Shown: positions 1 to 8,396 of the stretch, piece after piece
Position numbering within the stretch: the stretch's first letter is position 1
How the letters are laid out: every line of letters starts with the position of its first letter
Source: Salinarimonas sp.
Lineage (GTDB): Bacteria > Pseudomonadota > Alphaproteobacteria > Rhizobiales > Beijerinckiaceae
Direction of reading: 5' to 3'
Assembly (NCBI RefSeq): GCF_040111675.1
Contig: NZ_CP157794.1
Coordinates: 4,299,501-4,363,500, forward strand
DNA length: 64,000 bases
The notes under the pieces: model-generated
What the model saw: only the letters and a program-made list of their open reading frames with translations
Database searches by the model: none
What the model was told of the DNA's origin: nothing
Made by a program: the position numbers and the translations under genes

Positions 1-1
1 C

Positions 2-697
2 GCGCTCGAGGCGCTCGTCGCGACCGCCCTCGACGCCGCGCCGGAGCTCGCCGGCTGGCGGCTGTTCCCCTTCCACGGCTATTCCGACAACGCGATCTTC
101 GCCGCGGGTCCCTTCGCCGCGCCGACCGTCCAGCTCTGCCACGACCGCGACGCCTACAACCACACCGACGGGGACGCCCCGGAGCGGCTCGACCTCGCCG
201 TCCTGCACGCGGCGGCCGGGGCGGCCGCGCGCGCGGCGGCGTGGGCGGCCGCGCCCGACCTTCGGGAAGAGAGCTCGGCGCATGCGGCGGTGCGGCGTCA
301 CCGCCGCCGCTGTGCGCGGCGCGTGGAGGCCGTCGCCGGGCGGGCCGCCCGCGCCGGCGCGGAGGACTGGGCGCAGGCCTATCGGGCCGCGGCGACCGCT
401 CGTCTCGTGGACGGCGGCGAACGCCGCGAGCGGACCCCGCGCATCCGGCTGTCCGGCCCCCTCGACCTGCGCGGCATCCTCGCGGCGCTTCCCCCGGCGG
501 ACGCGGCGGAGATCGCGGCGGCGCGGGCGCGCGACAAGGCGACGCTCGCGCGCCTGACGAACGGCGTGGTGGCCTTGTGGGAGGGCGTGGAGCCGGCGGA
601 GGCGACGCGCGCCGCCTCGTTTGCGCTCGAGCAGCCCTTCGACGCGGGCACGACGGCGCTCGTGGAGCGGGTCCTGCACGCGATCAGCCGCCTGTGA
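2..697 (+). CDS. M28/DUF4910-like aminopeptidase, C-terminal part (5' end outside window)
   Basis: The open frame runs in from the left edge and gives 231 residues. The first part, with FHGYSDNAIFAAGP and then YNHTDGDAPERLD, resembles the end of M28-type zinc aminopeptidases of the DUF4910 group, where a histidine in an HTxxDxxExLD motif contributes to the metal site. The remaining 130 or so residues are Arg/Ala-rich and end in a compact helical segment, compatible with the winged-helix tail of this group. The catalytic domain proper is outside the window, so activity cannot be judged. It converges on the flavoprotein gene, and the two coding ends overlap by 14 bp. It may belong to the peptide cluster opposite, as a peptidase, but that is inference. 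Confidence 0.55.
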   Translation, partial: ALEALVATALDAAPELAGWRLFPFHGYSDNAIFAAGPFAAPTVQLCHDRDAYNHTDGDAPERLDLAVLHAAAGAAARAAAWAAAPDLREESSAHAAVRRHRRRCARRVEAVAGRAARAGAEDWAQAYRAAATARLVDGGERRERTPRIRLSGPLDLRGILAALPPADAAEIAAARARDKATLARLTNGVVALWEGVEPAEATRAASFALEQPFDAGTTALVERVLHAISRL

Positions 698-2672
698 GGC
701 CCCCTGCCCCGCCGCCGGCGCGGCCGACGACCGCCTGCGCCCAGGCGCCGAGCACGCCGGCCACGCCGCCGCTCGCGCCCGGGCGGGCGAGGCTCTCCTG
801 GAAGTAGCGCACGCCGTCGACGGGAGAGCCGACGAGGGTGAGGCGCGGGTCCGGCCGCCCGCGCGCGTCGAGGGCGTGATGACGGGGATCGATCGCGATC
901 GCTCCCGGCCGATAGCCGGGCTCCCCGTCCGCCCCGGGGTTCTCCCATTGCGTCACGAGCCCGCGATCGAGCAGCGCGCGGTAGAGCGGCGCGCGGCTGC
1001 GCCGCGGATCGAAGCGGCGGACACGCGCGCCGATCACCACGTCGGCGGCGACCCGACAGCCCGTCCGCGGGCCGATCACGGCGAAGCGCCCGCGCTCCGG
1101 GTCGAGCTCGACCCGCGCGCCCGGGCCGGCGGACAGGTCGAGGATGCCCGCCTCCGCGACGGCGAGGAGCTTCTCCATGGGCTCGACGGCGGAGCCGTTC
1201 GAGAGCCGGTTGTAGGCGCGCAGCCGCACGCGGCCGAAGCGCTCCTGCGAGGCGGCCGTGAGGCCCCCGAAGTCGAGCGCGGCCGCGAGCGCCGGCCGCA
1301 GCTCCCGCCAGGCGGCGTCGATGGCGGCCTTGAGCGGGTCGTCGAGATTGCCGACCCGCGCCCGCGCCAGATCGTCGGCGATCGCCGCGCGGGTGCGGGC
1401 CGCCCAGTCGCCGTCGCCCGGGGGAAGCGCGCCCTCCATCAGCGCGAGCCCGTCGAGACGGCGGGTCGATCCGCCGGCGCGCGCGGCCTCGTCCACGGCG
1501 GCGAGGAGCGCCGCCGACGCCTCGCCGGCAGACGCGGCCGGGGCGTCGAGGTAGCGCGCGAGCACGGTCGGGAGGGACGCGCGCAGGGCGCTCCCGACCG
1601 CGTCCGGCGCGGCGGCCGCGTGGTGGACGCAGGCCATCTCGGCGAGGACGAGGGGCAGCACGTCCCGGTCGAAATCGAGCTGCGCCGTCTCCCCGCGGCC
1701 GGGCAGGGTCGTCCATCGGCCGCGGCGCGCCCGCAGGCGCGCGACGGCGTCGATCGACAGGGCGTAGGCTTCATGCGGCGGCGCGCCGCGCGCGGCACGG
1801 ACGTCGCGGGCGCGGGCGAGGACCGGTCGCCCGGAGGGCGACACGCCGACGATCCGCCGCGGCTCGCGCCCGCCCGCCCGGTAGCGCAGCCGGCCGCTCG
1901 CGTCGCGCTCGAAGCCGCCGCCGCGCCCTTCCGTCAGGTGCAGCACGACGTCGATCGCCGACAGGCCGAGCCCGAGCAGCGCGACGGTCGCGCCGGCCGG
2001 CTCGAAGGCGTCGTCGAGCGCCGCGAGGGGGTACGGATCGTGGACGTAGGCGAGGCCGGCGCGCGCCTGCGCGAAGGCCGCGTACGCGCTCTCCGTCTCG
2101 TCGGGCGCGATGCGATCGTGGCCGGTGGCGAGGAGCGCGGCGCGGGTCGCGAGCCGCACGGGCGACCGGCCCTCGACCGTCACGACGAGCGGCGCGTCCG
2201 GACCCTCGCCCGCGGGCGCGATCGCGACCGCCTCGCCGGGGACGCGCGCCACCTCGCCGCCCCCGGCCTGCTCGAGGCGTGCGGCGTGGCTCGCGAAGGC
2301 GGCCGCGAGGGCGCGCCCGTGCAGGGCCCGCTCGGGGGTGTCGCCGCGCCCCAGCGCGGCGTCGAGGCGCCCCGCCGCGACCTCGCGCTCCTGCCAGGCG
2401 TGGAAGTCGGGCATCGGCCCCGAGCCGAGACCGAGCGCGACGTCGCCGGCCGCGCGGTTGAGGTAGCTCGTCGGCGCCTGGTCCCAGGCGTGGACCGCCC
2501 CGCAGCCGAAGGCGCCGTCGCGATCGACGACGGCGATCCGCAGCCCGCGCGGCGGCGCGAGCGTCTCCGCCGCCCAGGCGAGGCGCTCGAGCGCGTAGGT
2601 CGCGTGCGGCCCGCCGCCGACGACGACCGCGTCGTAGACGTCGTCCCATCCCTGATGTCGCGGACGGCTCAC
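684..2672 (-). CDS. FAD/NAD(P)-binding protein
   Basis: 662 residues. The N-terminus has a dinucleotide-binding fingerprint (DAVVVGGGPHATYALE, about residues 13-28) followed by an acidic strand end (IAVVDRDGAFGCG). A second glycine-rich element (VALLGLGLSAIDVV) lies further in, as in the FAD_NAD_binding_9 family of putative monooxygenases or oxidoreductases. There is no signal peptide or membrane segment, so it is cytoplasmic. The GTG start is chosen because it overlaps the stop of the upstream aminotransferase gene (GTGA) and the Rossmann motif begins soon after it. It is the last gene of the minus-strand operon headed by the small Cys-containing peptide. Substrate unknown; oxidation of a peptide or amino-acid intermediate is possible but unproven. 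Confidence 0.75.
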   Translation of the reverse strand: MSRPRHQGWDDVYDAVVVGGGPHATYALERLAWAAETLAPPRGLRIAVVDRDGAFGCGAVHAWDQAPTSYLNRAAGDVALGLGSGPMPDFHAWQEREVAAGRLDAALGRGDTPERALHGRALAAAFASHAARLEQAGGGEVARVPGEAVAIAPAGEGPDAPLVVTVEGRSPVRLATRAALLATGHDRIAPDETESAYAAFAQARAGLAYVHDPYPLAALDDAFEPAGATVALLGLGLSAIDVVLHLTEGRGGGFERDASGRLRYRAGGREPRRIVGVSPSGRPVLARARDVRAARGAPPHEAYALSIDAVARLRARRGRWTTLPGRGETAQLDFDRDVLPLVLAEMACVHHAAAAPDAVGSALRASLPTVLARYLDAPAASAGEASAALLAAVDEAARAGGSTRRLDGLALMEGALPPGDGDWAARTRAAIADDLARARVGNLDDPLKAAIDAAWRELRPALAAALDFGGLTAASQERFGRVRLRAYNRLSNGSAVEPMEKLLAVAEAGILDLSAGPGARVELDPERGRFAVIGPRTGCRVAADVVIGARVRRFDPRRSRAPLYRALLDRGLVTQWENPGADGEPGYRPGAIAIDPRHHALDARGRPDPRLTLVGSPVDGVRYFQESLARPGASGGVAGVLGAWAQAVVGRAGGGAGGLTGG

Positions 2673-3733
2673 GGCGCGCCTCCGCCGAGGAGCGCGGCGA
2701 GCCGCGCCCGTCGATCCGCCCGCATCGGCGCGCTGAAGCGCGCGAGCGCGCCCGTCGCGCCGTCGTGGACCAGGTGCCGCTTGCCGTGGATGCCGAGGCG
2801 CGCGAGCCGGGCGACGGCGTCGCGGTGGAGCGGGTCGGCGTCGGGGTCGTAGAGGAGATAGGGCAAGGCCGGGTGGGAGGCGATCGGCGCGGGGAACCCG
2901 GCGGCCGCCAGCGCGTCGCAGGCGGCGCGCCGCGCCTGCGCGATCGCGTCCCGCAGCCGCGCCTCGACCGCGTCGGGGAGCGCCAGGATCGCCTCGGCGG
3001 CGGCGAGCGAGAGGCTCGAGACCTGAAGCGGCGGCAGCGCGGCGGCGATGCGCGCGACGGCGTCGCGCCCCCCCGCCGCGTAGCCGCAGCGCAGGCCACC
3101 CATGCCGTAGGCCTTGCTCAGCCCGCGCAGGACCACGAGATTCGGCGGCATCGGCGCGATCCCGAGCGCGCTTTCGGCGGCTTGCATGTAGTTCGCGTTC
3201 GATTCGTCGACGACCACCGCCTCGAAGCCGCGCCGGCACAGATCCACGATCGCGGCTGGATCGGGCGCATCCGCGCTCGCGCGCAGGGAGGGATGCTCGA
3301 GGAAGACGACGTCGGCCCGCGCGGGCCCGAGCGTTCCGGCGACGGGGTCGACGGGGTCGACCGGGGCGGTCCCGAGCCGCGCGAGCCAGGCCGGCAGGTC
3401 GGGGTAGACGGAGCCCAGAACCGCCACACGCCGCGTCGCGAAGGCGCGCGCGGTCGCCGCCACGAGGGCGCCGACGCCGGCGCCGCAGACGAGATCGACA
3501 TCCTCCCCGAGCGCGAAGCGGCGGGCGACCGCCGGAGACAGGCGTGCGCGCCCGTAGGGATCGCCGACCGGGTAGATCGCGATGTGGCGGGCGGCGTCGG
3601 CGAGGACCGGCGCGAGCGCCTGCGAGAGCTCCGGCTCGAGCGCGTCGCGCTCGTCGCTCGTCCAGGAGAGATCGAGCCGTCCGGGCCCGTCCGCGAGCGC
3701 GAGGCCGCGATAGCTGTCGACGGCGAGCTTCAT
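2669..3733 (-). CDS. PLP-dependent aminotransferase, class I/II (histidinol-phosphate aminotransferase-like)
   Basis: 354 residues, usual length for fold-type I aminotransferases of the HisC/CobD type. The PLP-binding lysine lies in GLSKAYGMGGLRCGY (about Lys207). The aspartate contacting the pyridine nitrogen is in VVVDESNANY (about Asp176). The N-terminal part carries the substrate-binding YPVGDPYGR segment. It would transfer an amino group to or from an alpha-keto acid, or act as a related PLP lyase or decarboxylase. It sits between the phosphatase-like and flavoprotein genes with 4-bp overlaps on both sides, so it is co-translated with the peptide-associated cluster. Methanobactin operons also carry an aminotransferase (MbnN), a loose parallel only. 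Confidence 0.8.
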   Translation of the reverse strand: MKLAVDSYRGLALADGPGRLDLSWTSDERDALEPELSQALAPVLADAARHIAIYPVGDPYGRARLSPAVARRFALGEDVDLVCGAGVGALVAATARAFATRRVAVLGSVYPDLPAWLARLGTAPVDPVDPVAGTLGPARADVVFLEHPSLRASADAPDPAAIVDLCRRGFEAVVVDESNANYMQAAESALGIAPMPPNLVVLRGLSKAYGMGGLRCGYAAGGRDAVARIAAALPPLQVSSLSLAAAEAILALPDAVEARLRDAIAQARRAACDALAAAGFPAPIASHPALPYLLYDPDADPLHRDAVARLARLGIHGKRHLVHDGATGALARFSAPMRADRRARLAALLGGGAP

Positions 3734-4812
3734 CGGGCCTCCCAGACGGCGAAGGGGACGCGCCGCTCGGCCGGCGAGCCGCCGCCGTGGTCGTGGGTGT
3801 AGAGCGGGTCGGTCAGGAACCGGGTCCCGGTCGCCAGGAGGACGAGCGGGCCGACGCGCGCGCGATACGGCCCGGCGGGAAACAGCGCCTCGCGCCGCAC
3901 GAGCCGCACGTCCTCGGGCAGGAGGGTGCGCAGGGCCCGCTCGATCCGCGGGTCGTCGGCATCGTAGAGCCAGCGCATCCGCCCGGCCCCGCCGACGGCG
4001 AGCCCCTCGCGCTCGCAGAAGGCCGCGAGCCGCGCGGCGAGCCCGGGGTCGTGCCGGGTCGGGACGAGGCCGTGATCGGCATAGGCCACGACCCGCGCGC
4101 GCCTCGCGAGCCGCCCGGCCGCCGCGTCCAGCCGGGCGAGGAGGTCCTCCACCCAGGGGTCGACCCCGTGATGGTGGATGGCGAGGTCGATGTCGACATG
4201 GCACCAGACGAAGGCGGGCGCCGCCTCGTCGAGGGTGCGCGCGAGCGCGCTCTCCAGGGTCTCCACCAGCTCCCCCGGCTCGGGCCGCTCGACCGCGCGC
4301 CCGGCCAGGAGCCGCGGCCCCTCGCGGATCTCGGCGCCCGCGAGAAGCCGCGACCGCCAGGGGCCGTCGAGGTCGAGGAGATCCCCCGTGAGCGCGATCG
4401 CCCGCCGGCCGAGGCGCGCCGCGTCCTCGAACGCCGTCGCGACGGGGGGCAGAGCGAGGTCCGGATCGGGCGAGAGCACGAAGCGCGCGACCCGATCCGC
4501 CTCCGCGCGCTGCACGACGCCGAGCGCGCCGTGCTCGACGGGCGCGAGCCCCGTGAGGCTCGAGAGCCAGCCGGTCGACGAGGTCGTCGGCAGCTCCGCG
4601 GACATGGCGGAGATCCGCGCGCCGCGCCACAGGCGCCGCGCATCGGCGAGGCCGACGCCGTCGGCGCCGATCACGACGAGCGAACGGCCCCGCTCCTCCT
4701 CCCGGTCCATGAGAGCCGCGAGGCGCGCGCGCACCCCGCGCACGAGGGGCGCGCCGGCGCTCCCTCGGCGGCGCGCGCCGGGCGCATTCCAAGGAAGATC
4801 ACGCGCGCGCAC
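3730..4812 (-). CDS. Alkaline-phosphatase-superfamily protein (type I phosphodiesterase-like)
   Basis: 360 residues from a GTG start. Superfamily signatures are SLVVIGADGVG (metal-binding Asp), TTSSTGWLSSLTGLAP with a following HG (nucleophile Thr/Ser region), VDIDLAIHHHG, YADHGLV and THDHGG (metal-binding Asp/His). This pattern fits enzymes cleaving phosphomonoesters or phosphodiesters with two divalent metals. No signal peptide is seen, unlike many secreted members, which suggests an intracellular substrate. A start at 4710 (ATG, just before the first metal motif) is the alternative. I prefer 4812 because it slightly overlaps the preceding gene and has GAGG six bases upstream. It may process a phosphorylated or nucleotidylated intermediate together with the NDP-kinase-like neighbour. 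Confidence 0.7.
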   Translation of the reverse strand: MRARDLPWNAPGARRRGSAGAPLVRGVRARLAALMDREEERGRSLVVIGADGVGLADARRLWRGARISAMSAELPTTSSTGWLSSLTGLAPVEHGALGVVQRAEADRVARFVLSPDPDLALPPVATAFEDAARLGRRAIALTGDLLDLDGPWRSRLLAGAEIREGPRLLAGRAVERPEPGELVETLESALARTLDEAAPAFVWCHVDIDLAIHHHGVDPWVEDLLARLDAAAGRLARRARVVAYADHGLVPTRHDPGLAARLAAFCEREGLAVGGAGRMRWLYDADDPRIERALRTLLPEDVRLVRREALFPAGPYRARVGPLVLLATGTRFLTDPLYTHDHGGGSPAERRVPFAVWEAR

Positions 4813-5734
4813 CGGCGGCCTCGATCTCGCCGGCGAGCCCGGCGATGTCGCGATCGATGAAGTGGGAGCCGAAGGCGAAGACGTCGAGCGGATCGGGCTC
4901 GAGCCCGAGCGCCGCGATCGCCGCCTCCAGCGCGTGCAGGTCGAGGCGCGACCGGCCGGAGAGCGTCGCGTCGATCCGCTCCACCAGGTCGCGCGTGGCC
5001 GCCCCGGGCATCTCCGCGGCGGCGGCGCGCAGGCGCAGGGCCGCGGCCCGGGGATCCGCGTCGTGCTCGGGGATGCGGGCCGCGAGATCCGCGAGGACCG
5101 GCGCGAGATCGCCCGCGTCGGCGCCCGTTCGAACGGCGGAGAGGAGGCGGGGCCGAATGTCGGCGTCGGCGAGGATCGGCAGCTCGCGCAGCACGTCCAC
5201 CGTCTCGTCGGCGGAATGCAGGAAATTGAGGATGCTGTTGGGGCTGCCGAGCCGGGTGCGCAGATGCCACGGCTCGCGCCGCTCGACGAGGGCCGGCCCC
5301 TTCGCCGCGCTCATCCGCGCCGCGCCGCGCAGCGCACGGCCATCGGCCTCGTCGCGGAACAGGACGAGCAGCGCCGGCACGCGCGAGGCCCAGCGCGTGT
5401 ACAACCGGATCTTGTCGATCGTGTTGCGCCGGATCTGGTAGCGCCACAGCGCATGGATCACGGGCCCGGTGAAGGCGAGCGGCGCCGCCGCGACGGGCGC
5501 GAAGCCGTCTTCGCGCAGGAGCGCCAGGGCGGGCGCGACCTTGCGCGCGGCGACCGCGTCCGGCTTGAACAGGACGAGCGCGATCGGCGCCAGCGCCGGT
5601 GCGAGCGCGTCGCCCAGCGCGACGCGGGCCTCGGAGAGCCCTTCGCGGAAGAAGCTGTCCTCGGAATACAGCGCGCGCTTGCCGGAGTGCTCGGTGAGGG
5701 CGTCGAGGGCCCGCGCGGTCTCCTCGGGGCTCAC
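4799..5734 (-). CDS. Nucleoside-diphosphate-kinase-like protein with C-terminal extension
   Basis: 311 residues, about twice a normal NDP kinase. Residues 50-190 follow the NDK fold: IALVLFKPDA with the conserved Lys57, and a distal block GSPNSILNFLHSADET whose His173 matches the phospho-histidine of NDP kinases (HGSD in classic enzymes), followed by an REL segment. The middle differs from housekeeping Ndk and includes an Arg-rich insertion. Residues 195-311 are an Ala/Arg-rich helical extension without recognised motifs. The GTG start overlaps the monooxygenase stop (GTGA). Because the nucleophilic His is kept, phosphoryl transfer is plausible, but its place in an operon with a precursor-like peptide suggests a dedicated rather than housekeeping role. 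Confidence 0.65.
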   Translation of the reverse strand: MSPEETARALDALTEHSGKRALYSEDSFFREGLSEARVALGDALAPALAPIALVLFKPDAVAARKVAPALALLREDGFAPVAAAPLAFTGPVIHALWRYQIRRNTIDKIRLYTRWASRVPALLVLFRDEADGRALRGAARMSAAKGPALVERREPWHLRTRLGSPNSILNFLHSADETVDVLRELPILADADIRPRLLSAVRTGADAGDLAPVLADLAARIPEHDADPRAAALRLRAAAAEMPGAATRDLVERIDATLSGRSRLDLHALEAAIAALGLEPDPLDVFAFGSHFIDRDIAGLAGEIEAAGARA

Positions 5735-7059
5735 GGCGCGACCCGCCGTTCGGGGCGCGCGAGCCCGAGATGCTCGCGCAGCGTCGTTCCCTCGTAGCGC
5801 TCGCGGACGAGCCCGCGGCGGCGCAGCTCCGGAACGCACAGGTCGATGAAGGCCTCGAGCCCGCCGGGCAGCGCGGCGGGCATGACGTTGAAGCCGTCGG
5901 CGGCCCCCTCGACCACCCAGCGCTCCAGCTCGTCGACGACGCCGACGGCATCGCCGACGAGGAGGAGGTGGCCACGCGAGGCCGCGACCTCCCGGTAGAG
6001 ATCCTGCAGGGTGAGGCCGGCGGCGCGGGCGCGCTCCAGCAGGAGCGCGGGCCGGCTGCGGCTCGCGTCGGTCCGCAGCGTCTCGGGGAGCTCCGGCAGC
6101 GGGGCGTCGACGGCGAGGCCGGACAGGTCGATCTCGCCGAGCTGGCCGGCGAGCAGGGCGAGCCCGACCTCGGGCGTGATCAGCGCCTGCAGGCGCTCGA
6201 AGGCGGCGCGCGCCTCGGCCGCGGTGGGCGCGACGATCGGCATGACGCCGGGGAGGACCCGGATCGTGTCGGGGTCGCGGCCGAAGCCGGCGGCGCGCGC
6301 GCGCATGTCCTCGCGGAAGGCCCGCGCGGCGCCGATCTCGTTCTGCGCGCAGAACACGACGTCCGCCGTCCTTCCGGCGAGCGCGCGACCGGGCGGCGAC
6401 GCGCCCGCCTGGAGCACGACCGGCCGTCCCTGGGGCGAGCGCGGGACGTTGAGCGGGCCCCGGACGCGGAAATGCTCGTCCGCATGGTCCAGCGCACGCA
6501 GCTTGCCCGGGTCGAAGAAGCGTCCCGCCGGCTTGTCGCAGACGAAGGCGTCGTCAGCGAAGCTGTCCCACAGGCCCGTCACGACGTCGACGAAGGCTTC
6601 GGCGCGCGCGTAGCGGGCGTCGTGGGCGACATGCGCCTCGCGCCCGAAATTGCCGGCCTCGTGCACGTTCTGTGAGGTGACGAGATTCCAGCCGGCGCGC
6701 CCCGCGGCGACGTGGTCCAGCGAGAGGATCTGGCGGGCGACCGTGAAGGGATGGTTGTAGGTCGTCGAGGCGCTCGCCACGACGCCGATCCGCTCGGTCG
6801 CGGCGCACAGGCTCGCCGCGAGCGTCAGCGGCTCGAGCTGCGCGACGTAGTTGATCGCCGACCGGGACAGGATGTCGACGTCGCTGCCGCGCATCGCCAT
6901 GCTGTCGGGAAGGAAGACGAAGTCGAAGCAGGCGCGCTCGCAGGCGCGCGCCATCTCGCGATAGGCGGCGGGCTCGGCGCCCATTCGTGCGCGCGTCTCC
7001 GGCAGGCGCCAGGCGGCGACGTGGTATCCCGTCGGGTAGAGGAACGCCGCGAGGTGCAT
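5731..7059 (-). CDS. NtaA/SnaA/DszA-family FMN-dependent monooxygenase
   Basis: 442 residues. Motifs typical of the nitrilotriacetate / dibenzothiophene-sulfone monooxygenase branch of the bacterial luciferase superfamily are present: FVFLPDSMAM, the TTYNHPFTVARQ segment, and GRAGWNLVTSQNVHEAGNFG, followed by PQGRPVVLQAGASPPGR (flavin/phosphate-binding region). Such enzymes use FMNH2 from a separate reductase plus O2 to oxidise C-N or C-S bonds. No reductase gene is next to it. ATG 7059 is preferred over GTG 7065 because GGGAGG lies eight bases before the ATG. It follows the PP-loop gene by 31 bp and overlaps the NDK-like gene, so it belongs to the peptide cluster; oxidation of a Cys-derived group is a reasonable guess. 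Confidence 0.85.
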   Translation of the reverse strand: MHLAAFLYPTGYHVAAWRLPETRARMGAEPAAYREMARACERACFDFVFLPDSMAMRGSDVDILSRSAINYVAQLEPLTLAASLCAATERIGVVASASTTYNHPFTVARQILSLDHVAAGRAGWNLVTSQNVHEAGNFGREAHVAHDARYARAEAFVDVVTGLWDSFADDAFVCDKPAGRFFDPGKLRALDHADEHFRVRGPLNVPRSPQGRPVVLQAGASPPGRALAGRTADVVFCAQNEIGAARAFREDMRARAAGFGRDPDTIRVLPGVMPIVAPTAAEARAAFERLQALITPEVGLALLAGQLGEIDLSGLAVDAPLPELPETLRTDASRSRPALLLERARAAGLTLQDLYREVAASRGHLLLVGDAVGVVDELERWVVEGAADGFNVMPAALPGGLEAFIDLCVPELRRRGLVRERYEGTTLREHLGLARPERRVAP

Positions 7060-7090
7060 CGCCACCGCCTCCCCTCGAGCCGGGCTCGCC

Positions 7091-8305
7091 TCAGGTGGCG
7101 TCGGCGGGTTTCAGCAGCCGCCGGAACTTGACGAGCAGCGGAAACGGGACGAAGCGCTCGACGTGGAAGCCGAGATCCTCGTTGTACTCGTAGGTCGTCG
7201 GCACCTGCTCCGCGATCTGGGCGTAGCCCTGGACCATCCGCTCCGCCATGCCGGGAAACTGCGACTGCAGCGCGTACGCCATCGCGTAGTAGGTGTTGCG
7301 GCCGAGGGAAAAGCACGGGTAGCGCGCGTCGTAGTTCTCCCGCGAGTAGGTCGGGAAGCATCCGTCGATGATCTTCTTGGGGCACATCCACAGCGGCATG
7401 ACGAGATTGACCGGACCGATCGGCCGCAGCGGATGGCGCGCGGGCGCGAGGCCCTGCGACACCCGGTACAGCGACTCGCACAGGATGTCCTCGAGGTTGA
7501 TGCCCGTCGCGACGTAGGTCGCACCGAGCTCGGCGGCCCGCTTGCTCAGGGCGAGACGGATCAGCAGGGTGCCGAGGAACTCGAAGTCGTCGCCCGGGAA
7601 CTCGCGCTCGAACCGCTCGACCAGGCCGTCGCGGCCGGGCTCCATGCCGAGCAGGCGCATGACGTCGCCCTCCTCCACGACGTCGAGCGCGAGGCCGTAG
7701 CGGTCGCACAGGGCCTGCGCGCGCGGCACGCCGAGATCCCAGTCGGGAATGCCCTTGATGATCATGGGCCGGATCGTCGGGCCGTCCTCGCCGAGCCGCG
7801 TCAGGCCGTGCAGCATGGCGTTGCTGTCGCCGCCGCCGCTGACCCCGACCACGAGCGTCTCGCCGGCGGGGACGTGCGCCCGGATCGTCTCCGCGACGCG
7901 ATCGGCGATGATGCCGCGGCACTCCTCGGGGGTCAGCTTCTTCAGCAGCGTCTCGACGCGGGCGCCGTCGTTGTCCATGCGCTGGTAGATGAACTCCGTC
8001 GACTCGGCGCCCTCCACCTCGTCGGCGACGAGCGTGGGGTTCTTGATGTCGAACAGGAACGGGTTGATGTTCCGGTTGAAGTACAGGAACAGCTCCGCGC
8101 CGGCGGGGAAGCTGTCCAGGCGCCGGTCGAGGCCGGCGGCGAGGGCGAGGCTCTCGCCCGGCGCGGCGCGCAGGTACATCGAGACCGCGGACCAGGGAAC
8201 GCCGTTGCGCACCAGAACGTCCAGGATCCTGTCGGAGGGCGCGCCGGTCAGCGCCTCGCGTCCGTGCGTGGTGACGACCCAGATGGCGGGGGTCTCGGCG
8301 GACAT
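7091..8305 (-). CDS. PP-loop ATP pyrophosphatase-type enzyme with an unassigned N-terminal domain
   Basis: 404 residues. Residues 150-170 contain the PP-loop VVGVSGGGDSNAML (SGGxDS-type), so the enzyme probably adenylates a carbonyl oxygen, as TilS, TtcA, GuaA or asparagine synthetases do, before attack by N or S. The PP-loop domain continues with DWDLG and a GATYVATGINLEDILCESLYR segment resembling the TtcA/TilS core. The CxxC pairs of TtcA-type thiolases are not evident; two cysteines sit in MCPKKIIDGCF. Residues 1-110 (ending ELFLYFNRNINPF) are not part of the PP-loop fold and I cannot assign them. It is the first enzyme gene after the small peptide gene, 91 bp downstream, making it the prime candidate for activating the peptide. 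Confidence 0.8.
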   Translation of the reverse strand: MSAETPAIWVVTTHGREALTGAPSDRILDVLVRNGVPWSAVSMYLRAAPGESLALAAGLDRRLDSFPAGAELFLYFNRNINPFLFDIKNPTLVADEVEGAESTEFIYQRMDNDGARVETLLKKLTPEECRGIIADRVAETIRAHVPAGETLVVGVSGGGDSNAMLHGLTRLGEDGPTIRPMIIKGIPDWDLGVPRAQALCDRYGLALDVVEEGDVMRLLGMEPGRDGLVERFEREFPGDDFEFLGTLLIRLALSKRAAELGATYVATGINLEDILCESLYRVSQGLAPARHPLRPIGPVNLVMPLWMCPKKIIDGCFPTYSRENYDARYPCFSLGRNTYYAMAYALQSQFPGMAERMVQGYAQIAEQVPTTYEYNEDLGFHVERFVPFPLLVKFRRLLKPADAT

Positions 8306-8349
8306 GGCGCGCTCCTGCTGATGCGACCGGGTACTCGGCTACGCCACCC

Positions 8350-8387
8350 GAGCGCGCACCGCGCGCCGAAGCGCCCGGAGCGCGCTC
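8350..8387 (-). terminator. GC-rich stem-loop between peptide and PP-loop genes (possible attenuator)
   Basis: On the transcribed strand GAGCGCGC and GCGCGCTC form 8-bp arms around a 22-nt loop. That loop contains a perfect GCGC-TTCG-GCGC hairpin (8363-8374), i.e. a C(UUCG)G tetraloop. No U-tract follows, so it is not a textbook intrinsic terminator. Such structures between a small first gene and its downstream enzyme genes often limit read-through or protect the upstream mRNA; that role here is inference. Confidence 0.5.
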
Positions 8388-8396
8388 TTCGACGAC

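Noticed and set aside
379-3099. Long Arg/Pro/Ala-rich open frames overlapping the flavoprotein and aminotransferase genes
   Set aside because: Composition (RRR, PRR runs) is that of antisense or shifted frames of GC-rich genes; the chosen frames contain clear Rossmann and PLP motifs.
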